A stretch of 64,000 bases of DNA from positions 992,001-1,056,000 of the forward strand of contig CAWCZF010000002.1 in assembly GCA_963799975.1 (NCBI GenBank), read 5' to 3'. A program made the position numbers and the translations under genes. The notes under the pieces are model-generated. The model was given only the letters and a program-made list of their open reading frames with translations, did no database searches and was not told the origin of the DNA. This stretch comes from Actinoallomurus sp963799975 (GTDB taxonomy: Bacteria; Actinomycetota; Actinomycetes; Streptosporangiales; Streptosporangiaceae). Below, piece after piece: positions 7,872 to 15,791 of this stretch (the first letter of the stretch is position 1; each line of letters opens with the position of its first letter).

Positions 7872-8603
7872 TCACCACGGCACCGGGCCGTCGTCGTTGA
7901 AGTATCCGCCGGTCGGCCCGTCGGCGCCGAGGGTGGCCAGCCGTACGGCGATCGCCGCGCCCTGTGCCGCCGTACGGTCGATCGGGCGGTCGATGTGCTT
8001 GGTGAAGTCGGTCGCGCAGCCGCCCGGGTCGGCGGCGTTCACCAGGATGCCCGCCGTACGCAGCTCCCGCGCGTACTGCACGGTGAGCGCGTTGAGCGCG
8101 GTCTTGGCCGGCCGGTACGCGGTCGAGGCGGCGAGGTTCGCCTGGTGGGTGCCCGGGGTGGACATCAGGCCGAGCGAGCCGAGGCTGCTGCTGAGGTTCA
8201 CGATCCGGCCGGCGGGCGAGCGGCGCAGCAGCGGCAGCATCGCGTCGGTCACCACGATCACGCCGAACACGTTCACCTCGAACACCTCACGTGTCACCGC
8301 GAGGTCGGCCGCGCCTGGCCGCTGGCGGGTGACGTCCCCGGAGATGCCCGCGTTGTTGACCAGCACGTCGAGCCGGCCGAAGTGCTCCTCCACGTACGCG
8401 GCGGCCGCCCGTACGCTCGCCGGGTCGGTGACCTCGATCGCCACCGGACGCACCGCATGCCCGAGAGCCGCTGCCGCCTTCTCGCCGCGCTCGCGGTCGC
8501 GCGCGCCGAGCAGCACGGTCATGCCCAGCGCGGCCAGTTGGGCGGCGACCTCCCGCCCGATCCCCTTGTTCGCTCCGGTGACCAGCGCGATGTCGTCTCT
8601 CAT
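7872..8603 (-). CDS. Short-chain dehydrogenase/reductase, carbonyl-reductase type
   Basis: 243 residues. Classical SDR motifs: cofactor loop 'TGANKGIG' (~9-16), 'NNAG' (~87-90), catalytic Ser in 'VNLSSSLGS' (~137) and 'YRPAK' (~167-171). 'TGANKGIG' and the insertion 'STPGTHQANLAASTAYRPAK' resemble the carbonyl reductase (CBR1-like) branch, where NADPH reduces ketones or quinones. It is divergent from a LysR regulator (start codons 71 bp apart), a typical target-regulator pair, so the LysR protein probably controls it. The substrate is unknown. Confidence 0.88.
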   Translation of the reverse strand: MRDDIALVTGANKGIGREVAAQLAALGMTVLLGARDRERGEKAAAALGHAVRPVAIEVTDPASVRAAAAYVEEHFGRLDVLVNNAGISGDVTRQRPGAADLAVTREVFEVNVFGVIVVTDAMLPLLRRSPAGRIVNLSSSLGSLGLMSTPGTHQANLAASTAYRPAKTALNALTVQYARELRTAGILVNAADPGGCATDFTKHIDRPIDRTAAQGAAIAVRLATLGADGPTGGYFNDDGPVPW

Positions 8604-8674
8604 GGATCCGACCCCACCACGGCACCGGTGCCGGAGGCCAAGACCAGCTCGCCCGTGATCGATACCCTGCGAGC

Positions 8675-9517
8675 ATGGATCCGGTCGAGACGCGGGAACT
8701 CTCCTACTTCGTGGCGGTGGCCGAGGAACTGAGTTTCACGCGTGCGGCGGCGCGGCTGGGCATCGCCCAGTCGCCGCTGTCCCGCGCGATCCAGCGGCTC
8801 GAACGCCGCCTCGGCGTGACGCTGCTCGAACGGACCAGCCGCCACGTGGCGCTGACCCCGGCCGGCGAGGTGCTGCTACGCGAGGGCGGACGGGCGCTGG
8901 AGGCGGTGACCACCGCCACCCGGCTCGCCCAGCGCGCCGGCCGGCCCGGCCTGGTAGTCGCGATGAAGCCCGGCGGCGACGCGGCCCTGCTGCCGTCCAT
9001 CCTGGCCGCGTACGCCGCCGAGCCGGGCGCGGTCCCGGTGGAGGTGGCGTGCGGCGTCGGCGAGCGCGTGGAGATGCTGCGCGACGGCCGTGCCGACGTC
9101 GGGCTGCTGCACGACACCAACGACCTCAGCGGTCTCGACACGGCCGAACTCCTGGTCGAGGACCAGGTCGTGATCCTGCCTCCGCACCACCGGCTGGCGG
9201 CACGGCCGGCGGTGGTGCTGGCCGAGTTGGCGGGCGAGACGATGCCGCGCTGGCCGGGCAGCACGTCCGGCCACGCCGACGGGCCGGTCGTGCGCGAGGT
9301 CGGCCAACTCATGCAGCTCATCGCGCTCGGCCGTACGCTCGCCGTCGTGCCCGCGTCGGCGCGCGAGCTGATCCGCGCCGACCTTAGCTGCGTCCCGGTG
9401 CTCGACGCCGCGCCGACCACGCTCCTGCTCGCCTGGCCCGAGGGCCGCCGGTCGCCCGCTCTGGCCTCGTTCGTACGGGCGGCGGTCACCGTGGCGGCGC
9501 ACGCTCCGGCCGGCTGA
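8675..9517 (+). CDS. LysR-family transcriptional regulator
   Basis: 280 residues. The N-terminal winged HTH is clear: 'ELSYFVAVAEELSFTRAAARLGIAQSPLSRAIQRLERRLGVTLLERTSR' spans ~6-56 as separate recognisable pieces, followed by the linker helix and an effector-binding domain from ~90. It is shorter than the usual ~300 residues, with a reduced C-terminal subdomain. Divergent from the SDR gene; the 71-bp spacer would hold the shared promoter and a T-N11-A operator. It most likely regulates that SDR and itself. Confidence 0.9.
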   Translation: MDPVETRELSYFVAVAEELSFTRAAARLGIAQSPLSRAIQRLERRLGVTLLERTSRHVALTPAGEVLLREGGRALEAVTTATRLAQRAGRPGLVVAMKPGGDAALLPSILAAYAAEPGAVPVEVACGVGERVEMLRDGRADVGLLHDTNDLSGLDTAELLVEDQVVILPPHHRLAARPAVVLAELAGETMPRWPGSTSGHADGPVVREVGQLMQLIALGRTLAVVPASARELIRADLSCVPVLDAAPTTLLLAWPEGRRSPALASFVRAAVTVAAHAPAG

Positions 9518-9522
9518 CCACG

Positions 9523-9753
9523 TCAGGTACGCGCGCGTGCGCCGCGTACCTCGAGGTGGGCCAGCAGTTCGCCGGTGGCGCGGGTGATCGAGTCGACCGC
9601 CGCCTCGAAGACGGCCTCGTTGTGTGCGGCGGGCTTGCGGAATCCGGACACCTTGCGTACGTACTGCAAGGCGGCCGCGCGGATGTCGTCGTCGGTGACG
9701 GCCTCGGTGGCCGGGGGGCGCAGGGTCTTGATGCTTCGGCACATGGCATCCAT
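9523..9753 (-). CDS. DUF2277 family protein
   Basis: 76 residues (73 if the ATG at 9744 is used). 'MCRSIKTLRPP' followed by 'TDDDIRAAALQYVRKVSGFRKP' is the characteristic start of DUF2277, a small helical family of unknown function widespread in actinobacteria. The start at 9753 is taken because GAGGG lies 7 bases before it, although homologues usually begin at the second Met, three codons later. No motif suggests catalysis. It sits convergent to the LysR gene, with 5 bp between the stops. Confidence 0.85.
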   Translation of the reverse strand: MDAMCRSIKTLRPPATEAVTDDDIRAAALQYVRKVSGFRKPAAHNEAVFEAAVDSITRATGELLAHLEVRGARART

Positions 9754-9817
9754 CTTGCGCCCTCGGACTCGGCGTCCACCACGCAGGGCACTTCGTGACA
9801 TCGGGCACGATGGTGGA

Positions 9818-10681
9818 ATGACTCGGACGGCAGACGGAGGCGGCGCGCCGGCGCCGGACACGCGTTCCGCCTTCGCGAGGCTGGCCGATCTCGTCGCGGA
9901 CGGCGACGTCGTGGTGCTCAGCGGCGCCGGCCTCTCCACCGAGTCCGGCATCCCGGACTACCGGGGCGAGACCGGGCGCCGGCGGCGTGCCGAGCCGATG
10001 ACGTACCAGGCGTTCGTCGGCAGCGACGCCGCGCGCCGCCGCTACTGGGCGCGCAGCCACCTCGGCTGGCGGCACGTGGCGCGCGCCGCGCCCAACGACG
10101 GCCACCAGGCGGTCGCCGGCCTCCAGGAACGCGGGCTGATCGCGGGCATCATCACGCAGAACGTGGACGGCCTTCACCAGGCCGCCGGCGCACGCGACGT
10201 GATCGAGCTGCACGGGAGCCTGGACGGCGTGGTCTGTCTCGGCTGCGGGCGGCGTACGGCCCGGCAGGTACTGCACCAGCGGCTGACGGCGGCCAACCCC
10301 GGCTGGACCGCCCAGGTCGCCGAGATCAACCCCGACGGCGACGCGGTGCTGCCGGAGGAGCGGATGGCGGCGTTCCGGGTCGTCGCGTGCGACGGCTGCG
10401 GCGGCGTGCTGAAGCCCGATGTGATCTTCTTCGGGGAGAACGTCCCGCCCCCTCGCGTGGACGAGTGCTACCGGCTGACCGAGCGCGGCGGCCTGCTCCT
10501 CGTCCTCGGCTCCTCGCTGACCGTGCTGTCCGGCTACCGGTTCGTCCGGCACGCGGACCGGCTCGGCGTCCCCGTCGCGATCATCAACCAGGGCGTCACG
10601 CGCGGTGACGGCCACGCCCTCCTCGCCTTCGACGCACCGCTCGGGCCCACGCTCTCCGCCCTGCGTACGGCCCTGGGCTGA
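9818..10681 (+). CDS. Sir2-family NAD-dependent protein deacetylase (sirtuin)
   Basis: 287 residues from the ATG at 9818. NAD-binding 'GAGLSTESGIPDYRG' (~34-48), 'TQNVDGLHQAAG' (~112-123) and catalytic His in 'ELHGSLD' (~131) are intact. A Cys4 zinc ribbon is formed by 'CLGCG' and 'CDGCGGVLKP', with a ~45-residue insertion between the pairs. Then come 'PDVIFFGE' and 'LVLGSSLTV'. This is a cytosolic NAD-dependent deacylase, probably with a role in reversal of protein acetylation such as that of acyl-CoA synthetases; the target is not visible here. The enlarged zinc module is common in actinobacterial class II sirtuins. Confidence 0.93.
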   Translation: MTRTADGGGAPAPDTRSAFARLADLVADGDVVVLSGAGLSTESGIPDYRGETGRRRRAEPMTYQAFVGSDAARRRYWARSHLGWRHVARAAPNDGHQAVAGLQERGLIAGIITQNVDGLHQAAGARDVIELHGSLDGVVCLGCGRRTARQVLHQRLTAANPGWTAQVAEINPDGDAVLPEERMAAFRVVACDGCGGVLKPDVIFFGENVPPPRVDECYRLTERGGLLLVLGSSLTVLSGYRFVRHADRLGVPVAIINQGVTRGDGHALLAFDAPLGPTLSALRTALG

Positions 10682-10918
10682 CGCGACACGCCGAGCGGCG
10701 GGCCGGGCAACGTAAATTGGGCTCGCCCTGGAGACCCTTTGCCCGGTGAACGCCGTGAAGAGGGCGGAGCGACGCGGAGGCGGCGGCGCGGATGAAGGTG
10801 TACCGGCGTGAACGGATGACCGCGCTGAAACAAATTCTTGCGGCCTGATCGGGAGTTCGCGGATCATCCTGGCGGGTATCCACATCCTTTGGAGTCTGGC
10901 GGGCGCATACTAGTGAGG

Positions 10919-11146
10919 GTGAAGCCACCCCGCGCCGCGACCCGGCGACACCTGCCCACCAGCCCGTTCAAACCACCGGCGGCCGCTCCGCCGGTCGAGC
11001 GCTTCGCGGTCGATGACCGAGTGAACCACGACCAGTACGGTCTCGGCGTCGTGATCGGCGTCGAGGACGAGGTCGCCGTGCTCGTCGACTTCCGTCCCCG
11101 ACAGGAGCGGATCACGGCCCCGTACGACAAGATGACCAAGCTCTGA
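10919..11146 (+). CDS. Small conserved actinobacterial protein of unknown function
   Basis: 75 residues if translation starts at the GTG at 10919; another GTG at 10913 and an ATG at 10838 are in frame. The first ~25 residues are basic and Pro-rich; the rest forms a small beta-barrel-like unit 'RFAVDDRVNHDQYGLGVVIGVEDEV' then 'VLVDFRPRQERITAPYDKMTKL', similar to KOW/CarD-like Tudor folds. I recall nearly identical small proteins in many Streptomyces-type genomes, which supports it as a real gene. Function unknown; the fold suggests contact with nucleic acid or RNA polymerase. Confidence 0.6.
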   Translation: MKPPRAATRRHLPTSPFKPPAAAPPVERFAVDDRVNHDQYGLGVVIGVEDEVAVLVDFRPRQERITAPYDKMTKL

Positions 11147-11428
11147 ACGACCGTCGACGCACGCGGCCGCTGCCCCTACTGCGGCCGCGCGTGGGAGGCC
11201 GGGCCGATGACCGGCCCGCGACCGAACTCCTCTTCGTCCCTGGTGCGCCCGAGGTCGCGCACCGGGGCGGCACCCTCCTGGTCCACTTACGCGGCGTGCA
11301 CACACTGCCCGCGGGCCTGCGCCATGCCGGGCCGGGTGGCGTCATGCCTGCCACGGCATCGGCGCCTCGCGAGCACGCCGGGCGCATCTGACTTGGCCGG
11401 TCTTCACGGCCGGACCCACAACGCGTGG

Positions 11429-11469
11429 CCGGGCCGCCGCCGACCCTCCTGTGGTCGACGGCGGCCCGG
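11429..11469. terminator. Strong bidirectional hairpin
   Basis: A 17-bp stem with one mismatch (11429-11445 with 11453-11469) and a 7-nt loop, 37 bp downstream of the stop of the - strand protease gene at 11506. It can terminate the protease transcript and + strand transcription from the small gene that ends at 11146. Confidence 0.75.
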
Positions 11470-11505
11470 TGCTTTCACGGTCGGGCCCGCCGGGGCCCGC
11501 TCAGT

Positions 11506-12597
11506 TCAGCTCCACATCTGGAAGGCGTCGTCCCGCATGATCGGGGCGACCGGCTGGAAGAACGTCGTCCCGCCGCTGGAGCAGTCGCCGTTGCCGCCGG
11601 AGGTGAGCCCGAGCCCGGTGGCGCCGTCGTACAGCGGGCCGCCGCTGTCGCCCGGCTCGGCACAGACGTTCGTACGAATCAGGCCGCTGACCGTAGCCTC
11701 CGGGTAGTTCACGGTCGCGTTCAGCGCCGTGACGGTGCCGCTGTGCACCCCGGTGGTGCTGCCGCTGCGCCGCACCGACTCGCCGACGAACGCGTCGCCC
11801 GCGCCGGTGATGGTCTGGCCGCTCCCGGCGATCGTGCCGAAGACGTGGATTCCGGCGGCCTCGTAGTGCACGACTCCCCAGTCGCCACCCGGGCCGAAGA
11901 CGCCCGTGCTGCCCGAGTTGCTGCCGAGGAAGCTGGTCAGGCCCTGGTTGGAGTACCAGGTCGAGCCGGCGTGCGTGCAGTGCCCGGCGGTGATGAAGTA
12001 GTGGAAGTCGGCTCCTCCGCCGATGGTGAACACGTTGAAGCCGAGCGAGCAGCGGCCCGCCGCCGTGAAGATGGCCGTGCCGTCCTGCATGACCGGGCCG
12101 GCGAGCGTGCTCAGGCTTCCCTTGACCCGCTCGACTCGGGCGGCCGCGCCCAGCTTCTTGGTCACGGACTCCAGTTTGGCCAGCTTGGCGCCCTTGACGG
12201 ACTCGTCCACCGAGATCACGACCTGGTCGGTGGCCGGGTCGACCGCCCACGAGGTGCCGGCGATGCGTGCGGAGCGGTCGAGCGCCTTGGTCGCCCGGTC
12301 CAGATCCGTACGGCCGCGCGGGACCATGCGCGGCACCGCACCGGCCGCACGTACGCTCTGGGCGGAGGAGCCGTCGGTGACGGTGACGGTGAGCTTGCCC
12401 GTCGCCTTGTCGAGGTAGGAACCGGCGCTGTGCGCGCCGAGGCGTTGCTCCAGGGTGGTGGCGAGCTTCGCGAGGTCCTGATGGCCGGTGGAGGCCGCCG
12501 GTCTCTCCGGTGCGGCGGCCTGTGCGCTCGGCGCGATGGCGGTGAGGGCGGCCGTCACGCCGAGGGCGACAGCGCATGAGGCAGTACGAAGTTTCAT
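11506..12597 (-). CDS. Secreted S1-family serine protease (streptogrisin/alpha-lytic type)
   Basis: 363 residues. Sec signal peptide ~1-28, ending in 'SAQA-AA'. Residues ~40-170 are a pro-domain of the alpha-lytic protease kind ('KLTVTVTDGSSAQSVRAAGA'). The mature protease has the triad: His in 'FITAGHC' (~203), Asp in 'GGDWGVV' (~240) and Ser in 'CAEPGDSGGPLY' (~318). Cys pairs flank the His and Ser as in streptogrisins. It is an autoprocessed extracellular protease for nutrition or development. It is monocistronic, ending at a strong hairpin. Confidence 0.93.
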   Translation of the reverse strand: MKLRTASCAVALGVTAALTAIAPSAQAAAPERPAASTGHQDLAKLATTLEQRLGAHSAGSYLDKATGKLTVTVTDGSSAQSVRAAGAVPRMVPRGRTDLDRATKALDRSARIAGTSWAVDPATDQVVISVDESVKGAKLAKLESVTKKLGAAARVERVKGSLSTLAGPVMQDGTAIFTAAGRCSLGFNVFTIGGGADFHYFITAGHCTHAGSTWYSNQGLTSFLGSNSGSTGVFGPGGDWGVVHYEAAGIHVFGTIAGSGQTITGAGDAFVGESVRRSGSTTGVHSGTVTALNATVNYPEATVSGLIRTNVCAEPGDSGGPLYDGATGLGLTSGGNGDCSSGGTTFFQPVAPIMRDDAFQMWS

Positions 12598-12775
12598 TTC
12601 CGCTCTGCTTTCGTGGGGGGCGGGATCTGACTACCGGAGGCGCCTCGGGGTGAATCGTTGACTGGCCCGTCACCAAGGAGGGCGTTCCATCCCGTTCCGC
12701 GCCGTTCCATCCGGCGGGATCCCGATCAGCAGAGGGGTGCGCCGCGCGCTGGGGACGACGCGCCGGCGGCGGCGG

Positions 12776-13777
12776 TCACCGGTGGCTGAGGTCGGGGCGA
12801 TGCGAGAGCGACGAGGGGGTACGGCGGCCGGCGTACAGGCTGGTCAGGGTGACCGTCACGAGCGTCAGGACGATCACGGCCAGCGAGAGCGGGGTGGGGA
12901 TCTCCGGCACCCGGCCCCAGGTGCCGTGTGCCCAGTGCAGGATGAGTTTCACGCCGATGAAGGCCAGGATCACGGCGAGGCCGTAGCCGAGGTGGACGAG
13001 CTTGCTCAGCGTGCTCTGCAGGACGAAGTACAGCGCGCGCAGCCCGAAGAGGGAGAACGCGTTGGCGGTGAAGACGAGGTAGGGGTCCTGGGTGACGCCG
13101 TAGACGGCGGGGATCGAGTCGACCGCGAAGACCAGGTCCGTGGCGAACACCGCGATGACCACGAGCGCCAGCGGCGTCAGGGCGCGGCGGCCGCCGTGGC
13201 GGGCCATCAGGTGCGGGCCCTCGTACGAGGCGGTCACCGGCATGAAGCGGCGGACGAACCGCACCGACCGCAACGACGACACGTCGATCTCGTGATCGGT
13301 GCCCTTCACGGTGTCTCGGAGGATCTTCACGGCGGTGAACAGCAGGATGCCGCCGAAGATCAGGAAGGTCCAGGCGACCGTCTGCACCGCGGCCGCGCCG
13401 ATCGCGATGAAGATGCCGCGCAGCACCAGCGCGCCCGCGATGCCGTACAGCAGCACCCGTTGCGTCAGCACGGCCGGCACCGCGAAGGCGGCGATCAGCA
13501 GCATGAACACGAAGAGGTTGTCCACCGACAGGGACTTTTCAACCAGGTAACCGGTGAAGTAGTCGACGGCCGTCTCCGACCCGAACCGCTGCCACGCGAA
13601 GATCCCGAACAGGACCGGCAGCGCCAGGTAGAAGCCCGTCCAGAGCAGCGCCTCGCGGAACCTGACCGCGTGCGGGCGGCGCGTCAACACGAAGTCCAGT
13701 GCGAAGAAGAACAGCACGCCCGCGAGCGTCACCGCCCACAGCGTCGGTGATGCGACGGACGGGGTGACAGTGGGCAT
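12776..13777 (-). CDS. TerC-family integral membrane protein (Alx/MntX-like)
   Basis: 333 residues with about nine membrane segments. Family motifs: 'EKSLSVDNLFVFMLL' (~78-92) and 'ATDLVFAVDSIPAVYGVT' (~205-222), each with membrane-embedded Asp residues thought to carry the metal. TerC/Alx proteins export Mn2+ or supply metal to exported enzymes. The - strand leader contains a yybP-ykoY element, the Mn2+ riboswitch that typically precedes this family, so Mn2+-controlled expression is well supported. Monocistronic. Confidence 0.93.
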   Translation of the reverse strand: MPTVTPSVASPTLWAVTLAGVLFFFALDFVLTRRPHAVRFREALLWTGFYLALPVLFGIFAWQRFGSETAVDYFTGYLVEKSLSVDNLFVFMLLIAAFAVPAVLTQRVLLYGIAGALVLRGIFIAIGAAAVQTVAWTFLIFGGILLFTAVKILRDTVKGTDHEIDVSSLRSVRFVRRFMPVTASYEGPHLMARHGGRRALTPLALVVIAVFATDLVFAVDSIPAVYGVTQDPYLVFTANAFSLFGLRALYFVLQSTLSKLVHLGYGLAVILAFIGVKLILHWAHGTWGRVPEIPTPLSLAVIVLTLVTVTLTSLYAGRRTPSSLSHRPDLSHR

Positions 13778-13802
13778 GCGGGCTCCTCGAACGGCTCATT
13801 CA

Positions 13803-13912
13803 TTCGTCCGAGGTCTCCTTCACCCACGGACCGTGGGCCACCGCCCGGGGACGCCGCAAGGGACGTCCGTGCTGACCGGGCCGGCGCTGGGAAGTACTCC
13901 CCTCACCGCCCA
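13803..13912 (-). ncRNA. yybP-ykoY manganese riboswitch upstream of the TerC gene
   Basis: Read on the - strand, the leader has the conserved loop 'GGGGAGTA' (complement of 13893-13902), the internal 'CGGTCAGCAC' segment (13867-13878 region) and the closing 'GGAGACCTCGGAC' (complement of 13806-13818). 'GTGAGG' before the first loop pairs with 'CCTCGG' after the last one, giving the basal stem. This order and spacing match the yybP-ykoY class, whose Mn2+ pocket is formed by those two loops. The exact ends are estimates. A ribosome site (GAGGAG) follows just before the ATG. Confidence 0.82.
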
Positions 13913-14006
13913 CCATAGCCGCTGGTCTCGAGCGCCCGCTCACGTAACGTACTCGCCGCGCAGACAGACCGGCCCCGATCCGCGCGGATCGGGGCCGGGC
14001 GGGCGG

Positions 14007-15782
14007 CTAGTGCGAGCTGAGAACCCAGCCGTTCGCGACGAAGCGCGCGGCGTCCGCGTCGCGTTCGCCGTCGAACACGACGTGGCCCGAGCCGTCATAG
14101 GCGCGTACGCCGTCCACGTACACGCCGCGGCCCTGGTACAGCGGGTCGGTCGTGTAGCGCCAGCGGACCTGCGCGGTGCCCGCCGGGAGCGTCGCGGTGG
14201 CCCGCGCCCAGCGACGGCCGGCGAAGCCCGAGAACGTGCCGTCCGAGGTCCAGGCGTTGTGCCCCGACTTCAGGGAGAACGGGGCCGGCGTCCAGGTCGT
14301 GCCGTCGGCGGACGTCTCCAGCACGCCCAGGTCACTCTCCTCGGTGTCGTACCAGAGGTCGAAGGACAGCCGCGTGGCGCCGGTCACCGGGGCGGCGAGC
14401 GTCGCGGTGGTCCGGTTCTTCGTCTGGGAGAACCACGCGTCGCGGCCCTTGGCGGGGCGTACGGGGATGGCGAGCGCCAGGTCCTGTGCGACGGCCACGC
14501 GCGCGGGGTTGATGCTGCCCCAGTTGCGGCTGGGGTGCACGCGGTTGGTGAGCAGGATGCTGAACGACCGCGACAGTGGGTCGATCACGATGTCGGTGCC
14601 GGTGTAGCCGGTGTGCCCGGCGGTCACCGGCGAGGACAGGCCGCCCATGTACCAGCGCTGGTTCAGCTCGAAGCCGATGCCGTGCGAGTCCGAGGGGAAC
14701 GCGCCGTTGAAGTTCGTGAAGATCTGCCGTACGGAGGTGTCCGTCAGCACTCGCGTGTGGCCGTAGCGGCCGCCGTCCAGGATCATCTGGGCGACGATCG
14801 CGATGTCGTGCGCGGTCGAGAAGACGCCCGCGTGACCGGCGACGCCGCCGAGCGCGTAGGAGTTCTCGTCGTGCACCTGGCCCCAGACGAGGCCGCGGTC
14901 GAGCTGGGCCGGCGGCACGTGCTCGTACTCCGTCGCGGCGATCCGCTGCTTCTCCGACGCGGGCGGGTTGTAGCCGGTGTCGTGCAGCCCGAGCGGCCCG
15001 GTGACCCCGTCGCGTACGAGCACGTCGAGGGTCGTGCCGGTCACCTTCTCCAGGATGAACTGCATGGTGATCAGGTTGAGGTCGGAGTAGACGTACGCGG
15101 TGCCCGGCGCGTGTTGCGGCTGCTCGGCGTAGAGCGCCTGCTCCTGCGCCGCGCGGCCCTGGTAGTTGAAGAACGGCAGGTCCGGCTCCAGGCCGCTCGT
15201 GTGCGTGAGCAACTGGCGCAGCGTGATCGTGCCCTTGCCGTTCTGGGCGAAGTCGGGCAGGTACGACGCGACGGTCGCGTCCAGGCTGATCGTGCCGCGC
15301 TCGACCTGCTGGAGCGCCACGAGCGTCGTGAACAGCTTCGACATCGACGCGAGGTCGAAGATCGTGTCGTCGCGCATCGGGATCCACTGGTCCGGCGGCA
15401 GCTCGGTGGGCTTGTCGTCGGAATACCGCAGCGCGTACCCGGACGCGCTGTGCTGCACGATCGTCCCGTTGTGCGCGGCCAGCACGACCGCGCCGGGGTA
15501 CAGCGGATGCGCGGCGCCGGGCAGCGCCGTCTCGTACGCGGCGGCGTCGGTGGCGATCGCGGCGACCTGGTCGGGCGTGAGGCCGGCCGACTCCGCCGAG
15601 CCGTAGTGGAGCGTACGGCCCGGGGTGAACCTCAGGTCATCGGCGGTCACGGTCGGCGGTCCGCTCGCTTTCGGTGCGGCCTTCGCTGCTTTCGCGATCG
15701 GTGCGGCGTGTGCGACGGCGGGCGTGAACAGGCACGCGGCGGCCAGCAGGAACAGCAGGGGGCGGCGCGGGGGGCGGCGCAT
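14007..15782 (-). CDS. Secreted serine hydrolase (beta-lactamase/AmiE-like) with C-terminal beta-sandwich
   Basis: 591 residues. Signal peptide ~1-26 (ends 'VAHA-AP'). The PF00144 fold spans ~75-430: SxxK nucleophile 'SMSK' (Ser146, Lys149), 'YSDLN' at the Tyr position (~230) and 'GHTGYTG' as the HxG motif (~390). Residues ~455-585 form a MAM/immune-inhibitor-like sandwich ('LSFDLWYDTEESD', 'GRGVYVDGVRAYD'), probably for carbohydrate or surface binding. It lies 9 bp behind a NamZ-like gene. In Bacillus subtilis the NamZ neighbour AmiE is a serine-hydrolase amidase acting on MurNAc-peptides, so wall-fragment cleavage is the likely job; an esterase remains possible. Confidence 0.85.
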   Translation of the reverse strand: MRRPPRRPLLFLLAAACLFTPAVAHAAPIAKAAKAAPKASGPPTVTADDLRFTPGRTLHYGSAESAGLTPDQVAAIATDAAAYETALPGAAHPLYPGAVVLAAHNGTIVQHSASGYALRYSDDKPTELPPDQWIPMRDDTIFDLASMSKLFTTLVALQQVERGTISLDATVASYLPDFAQNGKGTITLRQLLTHTSGLEPDLPFFNYQGRAAQEQALYAEQPQHAPGTAYVYSDLNLITMQFILEKVTGTTLDVLVRDGVTGPLGLHDTGYNPPASEKQRIAATEYEHVPPAQLDRGLVWGQVHDENSYALGGVAGHAGVFSTAHDIAIVAQMILDGGRYGHTRVLTDTSVRQIFTNFNGAFPSDSHGIGFELNQRWYMGGLSSPVTAGHTGYTGTDIVIDPLSRSFSILLTNRVHPSRNWGSINPARVAVAQDLALAIPVRPAKGRDAWFSQTKNRTTATLAAPVTGATRLSFDLWYDTEESDLGVLETSADGTTWTPAPFSLKSGHNAWTSDGTFSGFAGRRWARATATLPAGTAQVRWRYTTDPLYQGRGVYVDGVRAYDGSGHVVFDGERDADAARFVANGWVLSSH

Positions 15783-15791
15783 TCTTCCTCC

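Noticed and set aside
10792..10848. 18-codon frame 'MKVYRRERMTALKQILAA' with GGAGG upstream
   Set aside because: Spacing to the ribosome site is long and nothing else supports expression; too short to defend without homologues.
11147..11428. Frame with 'CPYCGRAW' and 'CTHCPRACA' zinc-ribbon-like pairs after the small gene at 10919
   Set aside because: No ribosome site, codon quality falls halfway, and the frame runs into the terminator and the antisense of the protease gene; an overlapping frame from 11191 is equally weak.
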